In this document: piece by piece, positions 6,972 through 15,100 of the stretch | How positions within the stretch are numbered: the stretch's first letter is position 1 | Layout of the letters: each line of letters opens with the position of its first letter | Assembly: GCA_027009605.1 (NCBI GenBank) | Contig: JALVCY010000083.1 | Span: forward strand, 1 to 16,629 | DNA from: Saprospiraceae bacterium | GTDB lineage: Bacteria; Bacteroidota; Bacteroidia; Chitinophagales; Saprospiraceae | DNA: 16,629 nucleotides | Reading direction: 5' to 3' | Position numbers and translations under genes: made by a program | Notes under the pieces: generated by a model | Told to the model about the DNA's origin: nothing | The model's input: only the letters and a program-made list of their open reading frames with translations | The model's database searches: none

Positions 6972-8477
6972 ATGCCGTCACAATCTAATTTCTTTCCACT
7001 GTTGGGCTTAGCACTATTGGGCTACGTACTGCTCATTGCCGGACATGGTTATGTCTTTGGGCATTTAGGCACGATGGAAACCTTCCCGTATGTAAAAGAA
7101 TTAGCTCATCCCGATCTTTATCCCAATGACTTTTACATAGAAGGTATTCAGTCGCATTTTCCGGATGTCCGATGGATATTTGTCCAATGGCTGCGCCTGT
7201 TCCACATTACGGGCCCTTGGCCTGCCTTCATTGCCCATTTGATAGTTAGTTTGATTTTGATGGTGGGGATGCTGAAGGTGGCGTTGCTCTTTACCAAAAA
7301 TTTGACGACTTCTTTTTTGGTTGTTATGCTCACTTTATTGGTTCTTTATAATCATAATTTAGGTGGTAACGAGCTGTATTACAATAGTTTAGCTCCAAGT
7401 CTGCTCGCCAAGGCTATGGGGGTTTGGAGTATTTTATTTCTACTTCAAAAGCGCATCAATACGGCTATCCTACTCTTGATTCCGGTCACCTTTGTTCACC
7501 CGATGGTGGGGATTCAACTGTTTTTGTTGGAGAATTTGGCGGTACTATTTAGCCATAAGAGCGCACGAGCCCAAGCTATTCCTTGGAAGAGTATTGTCCT
7601 GTATCTGATGACTGCCGGAGTGTGGATTTATTATTTGCAAAGATCCTTTTCTGATGCACCGGTCGCTTCCGCAAAAATATTTGAGATATTGAAATTTCGA
7701 TTAGGTCATCATTATTTTCCGTCCCAATATCCCTTGTCAAGTTACCTGCTATTGGTCCCTTATTTTTTGCTGGGTTGGTATTTTTTTTGGAAGGAGAATC
7801 GACTGGTTTTTTGGTTTTACACCTTTTCTTTTTTGGGGATTTTGGTCTATTCGGCAGGCGTGGAGCTTGCGCAAATACCGACCATTTTATCGGCCCAATG
7901 GTTCAAAACTACCATCTGGTTAAAATTCTTTAGCAGTATCGCCTTGATGATCTTTATCGAAGAGAAACTACTTTCTAAGTTTTCATTTTTGCGCAAGCTA
8001 TATACGCCCTTGACCATTATCCTATTTGTCGGGCTAGGTGTTTTTCTATTCAACAAGCTTCCGCAAAGACAACCCACGACTTTAGACCTTCCTTGGCGAA
8101 GTGCTTATAACGACCGAATAAAAATTGCGCTTTTAGCGAAAGCCAATACTCCAAAAGATGCACTTTTTGTCACGCCCACCGACTTTTCGCATCTCAAATA
8201 TTATGGGGAGCGCTCCACCTATGTAGATTACAAAGCCACCATTCATTTTCACTCAAAACTTGTAGAATGGTATCGAAGGATTCAAGATATCTATCCACAA
8301 ACGAATACCGCTTCCGATTCAAATTTCCGGTTAATCCAACATCAATTTGACCCTTCCCCCACACAACTCCAACACTTCAAAAATCTTGGTATCACCCACA
8401 TCATCACACCATCTAAGCCTAAATCCGACGCTAGAATAATTGCTCATACAGGCAATTATTGGATTGTAGAATTATAG
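6972..8477 (+). CDS. Polytopic membrane protein with DUF6798-like C-terminal domain
   Basis: The protein is 501 residues with roughly ten hydrophobic helices over residues 8-370. A soluble tail carries NTPKDALFVTP (from residue 392) and GERSTYVDYK about 20 residues later. That tail pattern resembles DUF6798, whose members have a GT-C glycosyltransferase-like layout; a role in envelope glycan or lipid glycosylation is only an inference, and no catalytic residues can be assigned. The early segment PDLYPNDFYIE after the first helix is the extracytoplasmic-loop position where GT-C enzymes often carry acidic residues. The ATG at 6972 is preferred because the frame also runs upstream to an ATG at 6819, but those 51 codons translate the inverted-repeat element and lack membrane character. 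No operon partner is evident. Confidence 0.75.
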   Translation: MPSQSNFFPLLGLALLGYVLLIAGHGYVFGHLGTMETFPYVKELAHPDLYPNDFYIEGIQSHFPDVRWIFVQWLRLFHITGPWPAFIAHLIVSLILMVGMLKVALLFTKNLTTSFLVVMLTLLVLYNHNLGGNELYYNSLAPSLLAKAMGVWSILFLLQKRINTAILLLIPVTFVHPMVGIQLFLLENLAVLFSHKSARAQAIPWKSIVLYLMTAGVWIYYLQRSFSDAPVASAKIFEILKFRLGHHYFPSQYPLSSYLLLVPYFLLGWYFFWKENRLVFWFYTFSFLGILVYSAGVELAQIPTILSAQWFKTTIWLKFFSSIALMIFIEEKLLSKFSFLRKLYTPLTIILFVGLGVFLFNKLPQRQPTTLDLPWRSAYNDRIKIALLAKANTPKDALFVTPTDFSHLKYYGERSTYVDYKATIHFHSKLVEWYRRIQDIYPQTNTASDSNFRLIQHQFDPSPTQLQHFKNLGITHIITPSKPKSDARIIAHTGNYWIVEL

Positions 8478-8498
8478 ATTTAGGGATTAACATTGGCT

Positions 8499-8526
8499 AG
8501 TGGTGAATAACTGATTTGCCACCACT
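8499..8526 (+). terminator. Possible terminator hairpin
   Basis: AGTGGTG (8499-8505) and CACCACT (8520-8526) form a 7-bp stem 21 bases after the stop of the membrane-protein gene. The following bases (TTAACAAGATTTT) are not a good T-run, so termination here is uncertain. Confidence 0.35.
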
Positions 8527-8675
8527 TTAACAAGATTTTAAGAAATATTTAACTTATTGATTTAGGATGGGGAAGCTTGGAAGTATTATCACACCAATTT
8601 TAGAGCCAGACTCACACACAGTTTTTTGTAGCCAAAGTACTCTTTGCCGTTTCCGTTGGATTTAAGCCTGCGATG

Positions 8676-8700
8676 CTTTTCGTGCTTTTCGTGGTTAAAC
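8676..8700 (+). repeat. Single copy of the TTTTCGTG repeat
   Basis: Two TTTTCGTG motifs and GGTTAAA match the first 24 bases of the first unit of the array at 3846, about 4.8 kb away. It lies in the 291-base spacer before the lipoprotein gene. That spacer otherwise shows no gene and no clear -7 box. Confidence 0.8.
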
Positions 8701-8768
8701 ACCAAGGAATTAACAATACAGTGACGTGTAATAGCATGTCATAATAACCGTTACAAAACAAAAAAATT

Positions 8769-9380
8769 ATGAAAAAAACATTAAAATACTCGACGCTTGC
8801 CCTATTTTCCATGCTATTCATCAATAGCTGCTGCCTAATGACCAGCCGAGATTGCAACTGTGAACCACCCGACTCGGCTCTAACCCAAGAAGCCCTAGAT
8901 TGGATTACTCCCTATGATGGAAAAACGTTTTTTATTTTTGCAGACTCCATTGGCAACTTGGACTCCTTTCGGGTCACTCGATCGTCAACTACAGAATTCT
9001 TCGGCGGAGAAGAATGCGGCACCAATGCACAAGTAGAAATAGCCAAATTATCTTCCGGGAAATATGCCAATCTCCTTTTTACCACCACCGCCAAGGAAAA
9101 TAAACGAGTTATTTTTAATGAAGGCACTTCTCCTGATGATTTTCTCGGTGGAGAGCTTTTTTCTTCCAGCAACAACGACGTTTTTGGTAGAAGAAACACG
9201 ACGGCCACTTTCAATGCCAATGCATTTTGGAACGGCCTACCCATCACCACTATTCATCTCTCTTGCGCAGACTCTACTAGCTGCGACAGCTTCGAAATGC
9301 AAAATATTCTCGTCTCCAAAGAGTTTGGGCTTATGCTCTACTTTACTAAGGATGGACGACGATGGGTGCGGAAAGGTTGA
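8769..9380 (+). CDS. Putative lipoprotein of unknown function
   Basis: I do not recognise the family of this 203-residue protein. It starts with a lysine-rich n-region (MKKTLK), a hydrophobic stretch (residues 8-18), and INSCC, where Cys21 is a plausible lipobox cysteine for signal peptidase II; the -3 Ile and -1 Ser fit the loose Bacteroidota lipobox. The mature part has further cysteines (CNC at about 29-31, one in GGEECG, two in SCADSTSC), suggesting disulfides in an exported protein. It ends with a compact mixed segment, MLYFTKDGRRWVRKG. No membrane helix follows the signal. It is transcribed alone and converges on the DUF1456 gene. It could instead be a plain secreted protein. Confidence 0.75.
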   Translation: MKKTLKYSTLALFSMLFINSCCLMTSRDCNCEPPDSALTQEALDWITPYDGKTFFIFADSIGNLDSFRVTRSSTTEFFGGEECGTNAQVEIAKLSSGKYANLLFTTTAKENKRVIFNEGTSPDDFLGGELFSSSNNDVFGRRNTTATFNANAFWNGLPITTIHLSCADSTSCDSFEMQNILVSKEFGLMLYFTKDGRRWVRKG

Positions 9381-9439
9381 TGGCCGGGGATGTGATTCTA
9401 CTATATTTTGATTTCTTTGGGGCTTTTCCTTCGATACAG

Positions 9440-9472
9440 AACTTTCCAAAAGTTTAAAACTTTTGGAAAGTT
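9440..9472. terminator. Perfect 16-bp palindrome between convergent genes
   Basis: AACTTTCCAAAAGTTT (9440-9455) and its exact complement (9457-9472) flank one A. It lies 60 bases after the lipoprotein stop and upstream of the convergent end of the DUF1456 gene, so it could terminate transcription from both sides. No long T-run follows on either strand, so a repeat-family or protein-binding palindrome remains possible. Confidence 0.6.
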
Positions 9473-9508
9473 ATCACGTGGCGCAAACTCGCTTCGCTCT
9501 TTGCTACA

Positions 9509-9528
9509 TAGCCAAATAAATTTGGCTA
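9509..9528. repeat. Short perfect palindrome TAGCCAAAT/ATTTGGCTA
   Basis: Nine-base arms at 9509-9517 and 9520-9528 flank two As. It is the second palindrome in the convergent intergenic region. Just before it, CGCTTCGC (9490-9497) contains the complement of GCGAAGC, a minimal GAA-loop hairpin. Its role is unknown. Confidence 0.65.
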
Positions 9529-9634
9529 CTACCGACAAGCGCACCAAAGAAAAAAGCCAAACAAAAGGAAAAAACCGATTGCTAAGCCCATCGAAGGAGA
9601 AATCCACACATCCACGATAGTCATCGGGACGCAC

Positions 9635-10093
9635 CTACAGGCGATACTGCACCTGCAAGCCCTTCAAAAAATTGCGCAAAAACTGGTCTTTGCAGACCCG
9701 GTATTGCTTTTGGGTGAACTTCCGGAAAAAGGCCGATATTTCATGCTTACTGAACTGCAAATCAACCAGTTGCATAATATCCATAATATCTTCATCCTTC
9801 AATTCTAAGGCTATTTTTAGCTTGCGCAAAATGATGTTATTGTTCAATTTGTTTTCCGGACGGGGTGGCGGGCCCGGTCTTTTGCCGCGCTTGTCTGCAA
9901 TAAATCCATTTAAAAAGATGGCTAGGGTACGGTCTTCCATTTTCTGAAAAGCCGGGTGCTCTTCTTTTTTTAGCCAATCACTGATTTGTGCGCGTGTCAC
10001 GTCTAAGCCCCCCAAACGAAATAGCTCCATCATCTTATCATCACTAAAATCAAATGTGTAACGCAGGCGGCGGAGTATATCGTTGTTGGTCAT
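9635..10093 (-). CDS. DUF1456 (YehS-like) family protein
   Basis: This is a 152-residue soluble protein built from two related halves. Residues 1-70 begin NNDILRRLRYTFDFSDDKM, and residues 85-150 begin NNNIILRKLKIALELKDEDI. The linker between them is proline-rich (RGKRPGPPPRPENK). Duplicated helical halves with an NN.ILR.L start, and a length near 155 residues, are characteristic of DUF1456, the family of E. coli YehS, whose function is not established. Charged, helical content with no signal or membrane segment places it in the cytoplasm. The start is supported by the in-frame ATG at the family-typical position and a -7 box 17 bases upstream. The gene converges with the lipoprotein gene; its upstream neighbour on the same strand ends 165 bases away. 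Confidence 0.9.
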   Translation of the reverse strand: MTNNDILRRLRYTFDFSDDKMMELFRLGGLDVTRAQISDWLKKEEHPAFQKMEDRTLAIFLNGFIADKRGKRPGPPPRPENKLNNNIILRKLKIALELKDEDIMDIMQLVDLQFSKHEISAFFRKFTQKQYRVCKDQFLRNFLKGLQVQYRL

Positions 10094-10109
10094 GATGGCT
10101 TGTTTGGGG

Positions 10110-10117
10110 CAAAAGTA
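10110..10117 (-). promoter_or_regulatory. -7 box for the DUF1456 gene
   Basis: On the minus strand this reads TACTTTTG, an exact TANNTTTG match. A TTG lies 22 bases upstream, slightly farther than usual for the -33 element. The implied leader is only about ten bases. Confidence 0.5.
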
Positions 10118-10258
10118 CGGAAATTAATTCCACCTATGCCAATCAAAACAAAAAAATACAATGGGAATTATTCAGCAATGAAATCTATGAATGTGGAAAT
10201 CCAATTTTGGGGAATGCCCTCCCACCAAAAGCCATCAAGCAAAGTTAGCTGTTCATTT

Positions 10259-10654
10259 TCACATTTCTATTCTCCCTTCCTTCTGCTCTGCTTCCTTCTT
10301 CATGATATAGCTAGTACCAATCCCAATAAATAATGCCGACACGATTGATGATATAAGCGATTCTAAAAAATGCTCTCTCAGATTAGCAACCAACTCCCCT
10401 AACGCAACCGGTTTCGAGAAATAAAGCACAATAACTAAAAAATTTATAAACAAAAGAATCGCCACGGCATAAAGCTCAATGGGCTTTTTTACAAGAATAT
10501 TTACAAGGAAGGTACCCCCGGCAGTAAGAAGTCCCGCAAGAAAAACACCCTTAAACATCGCATCTATTTCGAGTAAGGCATCCAAACTCAAAATGGAATT
10601 CAAAAAAAGAATAGCGGGGTAAATAGTCAACCAAATAAGAAATATTTTTTTCAT
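10259..10654 (-). CDS. Small four-helix membrane protein, unknown function
   Basis: I do not recognise the family of this 131-residue protein. Hydrophobic segments at residues 4-24, 33-55, 59-80 and 97-117 predict four transmembrane helices, with a short charged C-terminal tail (KKEAEQKEGRIEM). The first segment starts directly after MKK and could be read as a signal peptide, but there is no cleavage motif, so a membrane anchor is likelier. There is no motif of a transporter, protease or known toxin/immunity family. It is followed on the same strand by the DUF1456 gene after a 165-base spacer that has its own -7 box, so the two are probably separate units. The gene is divergent from the downstream M4 protease. 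Confidence 0.7.
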   Translation of the reverse strand: MKKIFLIWLTIYPAILFLNSILSLDALLEIDAMFKGVFLAGLLTAGGTFLVNILVKKPIELYAVAILLFINFLVIVLYFSKPVALGELVANLREHFLESLISSIVSALFIGIGTSYIMKKEAEQKEGRIEM

Positions 10655-10683
10655 TTCATAGTTTTTTTTATTTTACACAACGG

Positions 10684-10691
10684 CAAATATA
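10684..10691 (-). promoter_or_regulatory. -7 box for the four-helix membrane protein gene
   Basis: Minus-strand TATATTTG is an exact TANNTTTG match, 30 bases before the ATG, giving a leader of about 24 bases. No TTTG is at the right distance upstream, so the -33 element is weak or absent. Confidence 0.45.
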
Positions 10692-10864
10692 CTCAATATT
10701 CTACTTATATAAAAACGCTCTTTGCCATTTTCCATATTAGGGGTAGTTGGGGTAGCTTAGCTAAACGGTGAAGCCGCAATTACTTTGGAGAAATTCATGG
10801 TATCGCATGTATTGCCTACATACATAATTTGGAGAATATTATTAGAGTTTGGCTATTGGGTGAC

Positions 10865-13800
10865 ATGTTTTGTATTTTCTCCTTATATTTGTACTTCATT
10901 TTTTTTAATCTAGTAAAATTTAATTATGAACCTACACAAAGCGCAACCTGCGCAAAACGCAAAACGCAAAACGCAAAACGCAAAATAAGTATTCCTGAAT
11001 ACATTCGCCTGCTTGAACGACAATTTTTTTTAGTTTTGTTGCTCTCATTTTTTTTCAATGTATCAAGTTATGCTCAAATGAGCTCAACACTTACAGCTGA
11101 AGACAACCAAACAATCAGATCTTTAACCAAGGATGTAAAACCTTCTGGCTGGTTGACTTTTTCAGAATCTTCTGGACTTCGTTCAGGTGATTTGTTTACT
11201 TCTTATAAGTCCGCAACGGGGCTAAGTGATGATGACGAAATGGTTGAAATAAGATCTTGGCAAGATGAATATGGATACACTCATAAAAAGTACCAGCAAT
11301 ATTATAAAGGGATAAAGGTGGAAGGAGCTGAATTCATTGAGCACATCAAAGAAAATCTAGTCTTCAGCACTAACGGAATTCTTGTAGAACAGCTCAACAT
11401 TGACATTCTCCCTAGTATCAGTTTCGTAAGTGCTGTAGAAATTGCCAAAAACACAATTAATGCAAATGAGTATGCATGGCAAAATACTGAAATAGAAAAT
11501 GCACTAAAAGAAAGGAAAAACGACTCCGATGCGACCTATTTCCCAAATGGTATCTTAGAAATTAGCAATGGCGGAAAAGAACCCTGGAACACGTCTGATT
11601 TCTCTTTAGTCTGGAGTTTCAATATTATTGCAACTGACCCCCATCTTAGTTTTGATTTTTGCATTGATGCACACTCTGGAGCAATCCTAAAAAAAGAAGT
11701 CTCTGGAAAAGCGGTTACAGCTTCTGCTACAACGTTATTCAATGGCGTTAGAACCTTTGGTGCGTCAATTGGCCACGATCTTGCTGGTATACCTTTTTTT
11801 CATCTAAATAATGAAGATAATGGCAGGAATATTGAAACAAAAGATTGTGTAAACCCTGCAAGCTGGCAAACGATTTGGAATAAAACAAAAAACCCTTCCC
11901 CTTCATGGGGGACTAATGACATACTCCAAACTTCTGCTCATTGGGCAGCCGAAAAAGCATGGGATTATTTCAAAAATAATCATTCTTGGAACGGTCCTGA
12001 TAATTTAGGGGGTAAAGTCCGTGTTATGGCAACGGCAGAAATAGGCTCAGCTAGAACTTGGAATGTTTTTGGAGATATTTTTCTGCGCTTTGGAAACGAC
12101 CTTGGTAGTTTCACTGGGACACTTGATTTTGTTGGTCACGAATACGCTCATACCGTCATTGAATACACAAAAGGAAGTTCTTTAGGTGTAGGACAACCTG
12201 GAGCCATTGATGAATCACTTGCAGATATTTTTGGATTCTTAACTGAAAGATCAGTTTTAGGAACAGCGAGTAACTGGACTATAGGAGAAGATTGGCGGAC
12301 TGGAGGAGAAAGATCTCTAAGTGCTCCTAGCTCAATTGTACCTAGCAATCAGCCCTTTGGAAGGACAGGTGGTTGCCCCAATACTTTTATGGGGCCACTA
12401 TGGTTTTTTGGAACGGGAGATTCTGGTGGCATCCATATCAACAATGGAGTACAAAACAAATGGTTTAACCTAATTAGCGTAGGAGGTACACAGAATGGTA
12501 TCACCACTCAAGCAATAGGAATAGACAAAGCTGCCAAGATTGTTTTCCTAGCAATGTCAGCCTATATGACATCCAGTACAAATTATGCACAAGCAAGAAA
12601 CGCCTTCATCGCTGCCGCCCTAGAAATTTATGGAGGATGCTCCTTTGAAGTAAACCAAGTAAGAAATGCTTGGCTTGCCTGTGGCGTAGGATTAACAGAC
12701 CCAAACCCCTGCACTATCTGCACTCCAAGTTGGTCTAATTACGATATTGTAATCCCAACAACATGGAATTCTACAAACGTACCGCTTTCTGGAGAAAGCC
12801 TTGGCCCCATTTCAATTAAAAAAGGTGCCACACTAACCATCAACACTCCTATCACTTTTGCCATTACTGGCGAAATATTCATCGAACCAGGTGGAAAACT
12901 AATCCTAAATAGCACCCTAACAGCTTGTGACAGATGGCAAGGAATACGCATTATGGGGGACGATGATAATATGGGTGTATTTGAAGGTAACTCTGGAGCC
13001 GTAATTGAACATGCTATTTGGGGAATATCTACAACTGCTTGGGGGAAATACTTAGGAAAGAGTAGTATTACATGCACTGATATGATCTTCCGAAATAATG
13101 GCGTTGGGGCAATGATTGCCACTGAAAATGCAGTAAACCTTGGAAGTGTAGAACAGGTTGCCACATTTACAGACTGTGATTTTGTCACTGACAACAATCT
13201 GCGTCATGAAAAATTCTGGGCATTCGTCACTACCTACAACACATACGGAACAAAGATTAATGGATGCTACTTTCTGAATAACCAAACTAACTCAACTTAT
13301 CCAAACAAATACAATGGTGGTATTATTTCTCTAAATGGTAGCGTTGATGTTGGATCATCTGCATTAAGGCAATCTACTTTCGCTAACCTGTATTATGGCA
13401 TCCAAGCGGACAGAAGCTTTGGATTAAATCATCAATTTGATGTTCATAACACTCACTTCTGGAATTGTGGTATCGGAATCTTAAATTCAGGCATCTCTAA
13501 CTCCAACATTGAATCTTGCACTTTCTTGTTAAACAAACCAGCTTCTGGACTTGACTATCCAACAGGAGTGGTCTTTCAAGATAATATTAATGATATCTTA
13601 TTCCAAGATAACACTTTTCTCAAGCAAGGAACTTCTGAATCAATTTCTATTGGCACTTACGTCAACAATATTGGAAGTTACGGCAATGTTATTAGACGAA
13701 ATCACTATATTGGTGTGGGTGTAGGAAATGTCGCCAATGGTGATAATGCCAACTCTGCAAATGGCCTTTATTATCTATGCAACACCAATACCAATAACAC

Positions 13801-14923
13801 GGAGAAAGATTTTACCACTAGTACTGATGGGCACCCTATTAGACTGATACAAGGCAAACCAGGTGGAACCACTAGTTTTAAGCCAACAGAAAACACCTTT
13901 TCAGGAGCAGAGTGGGATTTTGATAATATGTCTGCTTATAGTGCCGATTATTATTACAATAAAGATGATGATACGCAAAAACCTAGGGATTCTCATTATA
14001 CTGGTCTAAATAGAATCTCCACGAGCCCTAGCAACCATTGTTCAGACCCCAAGCGTCCAGGTATCCTTACGTCAGGAGACGCAACTCTACTCAAGGAAGA
14101 CTATGATTTACGATTTGAGCGGTACCAAATAGCAAAACAAGAGTTTAACACTGCTGTTAATAGTGGTAATTCCCAACAAATTGAGCAAAAAAGCAAAGCC
14201 TTAACCATTGAGCGAGAGCAAATGGAAGAATTAGCTTCACTAGGCTTCCAGTATGCCCTAAATATCAGTCATGACCGGGCATCTACTCGACAGTGGCTGC
14301 TTGCATTCCATAATGTAACTGGAGACTTCATGCTCGTAGATGATTACTTTAATAATAGGGAATATTCCCAGGGGCTAAATACCTTAAAAAATATCCCTAT
14401 CAAGTATGAATTAACGGAGAAGCAACTTATTGACCTAGACAATGTCAATTATATCTACGAAGCTATCGCTGACAATGATGGATTACGCTCTTTTAATGAA
14501 CCCATACTTAAAGATTTAGAAACTTTTGCAGAATCTAAAGATGGAAAGGCTTGTTTTTTGGCAAGAACCATACTACGCAACTATGGAAAATACTATCCTC
14601 CGATTATCAAGCTTGATTATAGATCTGGATATAATGAGCCCGAAATAGAAACAGAACAACCAAATCTAAGTAAAATGGCTGTTTCCCCCAACCCTACGGA
14701 CTATAATGTAACCTTTAATTGGATAGAATTTTTCTCTCCTGACAAAAATGTTAGGATTGAAATTTTGGATCAAATAGGTGGCCTGATTGAAGTATTACAA
14801 CCAACCAATGGAAGTTATTCGATGGAATGGACTACTGAAAACATTAGTGGAAGTATTTGCTTTTATCGCTTACTAATTGATGGCATTGAAGTTGATAATG
14901 GCCAAATAATAATTAACAAATAA
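10865..14923 (+). CDS. Secreted M4 (thermolysin-family) metalloprotease with beta-helix region and T9SS tail
   Basis: Counting from the ATG at 10865, the protein is 1352 residues. A signal-peptide-like segment at 53-70 ends SSYA-Q. An FTP/PepSY-type propeptide (about 100-280) follows, then an M4 catalytic domain (about 310-620). Zinc and catalytic residues are visible: HEYAH (425-429), third ligand Glu450 in DESLADIFG, and His524 in GGIHINNG, so it should be an active endopeptidase. Residues about 630-1010 look like a right-handed beta-helix (CDRWQGIRI start, repeated N.CF/TF turns). Residues about 1075-1250 are helical, and the end (from VSPNPT, about 1272) is a type A T9SS sorting domain, predicting export and surface attachment or release. 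The start is doubtful: the first 52 residues include a second hydrophobic run and heptamer-encoded KRKTQNAKRK. A TTG lies at 10829. Confidence 0.85.
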   Translation: MFCIFSLYLYFIFFNLVKFNYEPTQSATCAKRKTQNAKRKISIPEYIRLLERQFFLVLLLSFFFNVSSYAQMSSTLTAEDNQTIRSLTKDVKPSGWLTFSESSGLRSGDLFTSYKSATGLSDDDEMVEIRSWQDEYGYTHKKYQQYYKGIKVEGAEFIEHIKENLVFSTNGILVEQLNIDILPSISFVSAVEIAKNTINANEYAWQNTEIENALKERKNDSDATYFPNGILEISNGGKEPWNTSDFSLVWSFNIIATDPHLSFDFCIDAHSGAILKKEVSGKAVTASATTLFNGVRTFGASIGHDLAGIPFFHLNNEDNGRNIETKDCVNPASWQTIWNKTKNPSPSWGTNDILQTSAHWAAEKAWDYFKNNHSWNGPDNLGGKVRVMATAEIGSARTWNVFGDIFLRFGNDLGSFTGTLDFVGHEYAHTVIEYTKGSSLGVGQPGAIDESLADIFGFLTERSVLGTASNWTIGEDWRTGGERSLSAPSSIVPSNQPFGRTGGCPNTFMGPLWFFGTGDSGGIHINNGVQNKWFNLISVGGTQNGITTQAIGIDKAAKIVFLAMSAYMTSSTNYAQARNAFIAAALEIYGGCSFEVNQVRNAWLACGVGLTDPNPCTICTPSWSNYDIVIPTTWNSTNVPLSGESLGPISIKKGATLTINTPITFAITGEIFIEPGGKLILNSTLTACDRWQGIRIMGDDDNMGVFEGNSGAVIEHAIWGISTTAWGKYLGKSSITCTDMIFRNNGVGAMIATENAVNLGSVEQVATFTDCDFVTDNNLRHEKFWAFVTTYNTYGTKINGCYFLNNQTNSTYPNKYNGGIISLNGSVDVGSSALRQSTFANLYYGIQADRSFGLNHQFDVHNTHFWNCGIGILNSGISNSNIESCTFLLNKPASGLDYPTGVVFQDNINDILFQDNTFLKQGTSESISIGTYVNNIGSYGNVIRRNHYIGVGVGNVANGDNANSANGLYYLCNTNTNNTEKDFTTSTDGHPIRLIQGKPGGTTSFKPTENTFSGAEWDFDNMSAYSADYYYNKDDDTQKPRDSHYTGLNRISTSPSNHCSDPKRPGILTSGDATLLKEDYDLRFERYQIAKQEFNTAVNSGNSQQIEQKSKALTIEREQMEELASLGFQYALNISHDRASTRQWLLAFHNVTGDFMLVDDYFNNREYSQGLNTLKNIPIKYELTEKQLIDLDNVNYIYEAIADNDGLRSFNEPILKDLETFAESKDGKACFLARTILRNYGKYYPPIIKLDYRSGYNEPEIETEQPNLSKMAVSPNPTDYNVTFNWIEFFSPDKNVRIEILDQIGGLIEVLQPTNGSYSMEWTTENISGSICFYRLLIDGIEVDNGQIIINK
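10884..10891 (+). promoter_or_regulatory. -7 box upstream of the M4 protease
   Basis: TATATTTG is an exact TANNTTTG match. A TTTG at 10869-10872 is only 11 bases upstream, too close for a standard -33 element. Transcription would begin near 10898, downstream of the ATG at 10865 and 28 bases before the out-of-frame ATG at 10926. This is important for the start question of the protease gene. Confidence 0.45.
10951..10985 (+). repeat. Five perfect CGCAAAA heptamers at the protease 5' end
   Basis: Five identical 7-base units lie between the ATG at 10926 and the signal-peptide codons of the M4 protease. Because seven is not a multiple of three, copy-number changes shift the reading frame. With five copies, the frame from 10926 ends at TAA 10986-10988 after 20 codons. 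Six or three copies would join it to the protease. Confidence 0.9.
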
Positions 14924-14935
14924 TCTAACATACAA

Positions 14936-14967
14936 CCCTGACTTGCTCCATGTAAGTCAGGGTTTTT
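14936..14967 (+). terminator. Intrinsic terminator after the M4 protease
   Basis: CCCTGACTT (14936-14944) and AAGTCAGGG (14954-14962) form a perfect 9-bp stem with a 9-base loop, followed by five Ts. It begins 13 bases after the protease stop codon and ends 12 bases before the next gene, which therefore needs its own promoter or readthrough. Confidence 0.9.
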
Positions 14968-15100
14968 AATCCCAATCCAATGAGAAAATTAAAATTACTT
15001 CTCCTTATCGTATGGCTATTTTCCCCATTTTTCCTTATTGCCCAACAAGGCTTCCTAAAGCTTTTTGACAACTCGCCAGAAGATTCTGCCGTATTCCTAG
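14965..15100 (+). repeat. Direct repeat, left copy
   Basis: These 136 bases recur at 16494-16629 with two substitutions in the part visible. The repeat starts in the T-run of the protease terminator, 15 bases before the ATG, and covers the signal peptide and early mature codons. It marks a tandem gene duplication with a 1529-base period. Confidence 0.95.

Noticed and set aside
9401..9634. Overlapping plus- and minus-strand frames of 70-77 codons
   Set aside because: Both lie across the palindromes of the convergent spacer, so openness on both strands reflects the symmetry rather than coding.
10738..10800. tRNA-like phrase GGGGTAGCTTAGCTAAACGG
   Set aside because: It recalls a tRNA D-arm, but no matching acceptor stem, anticodon arm or T-loop (GGTTCRANNCC) can be found.
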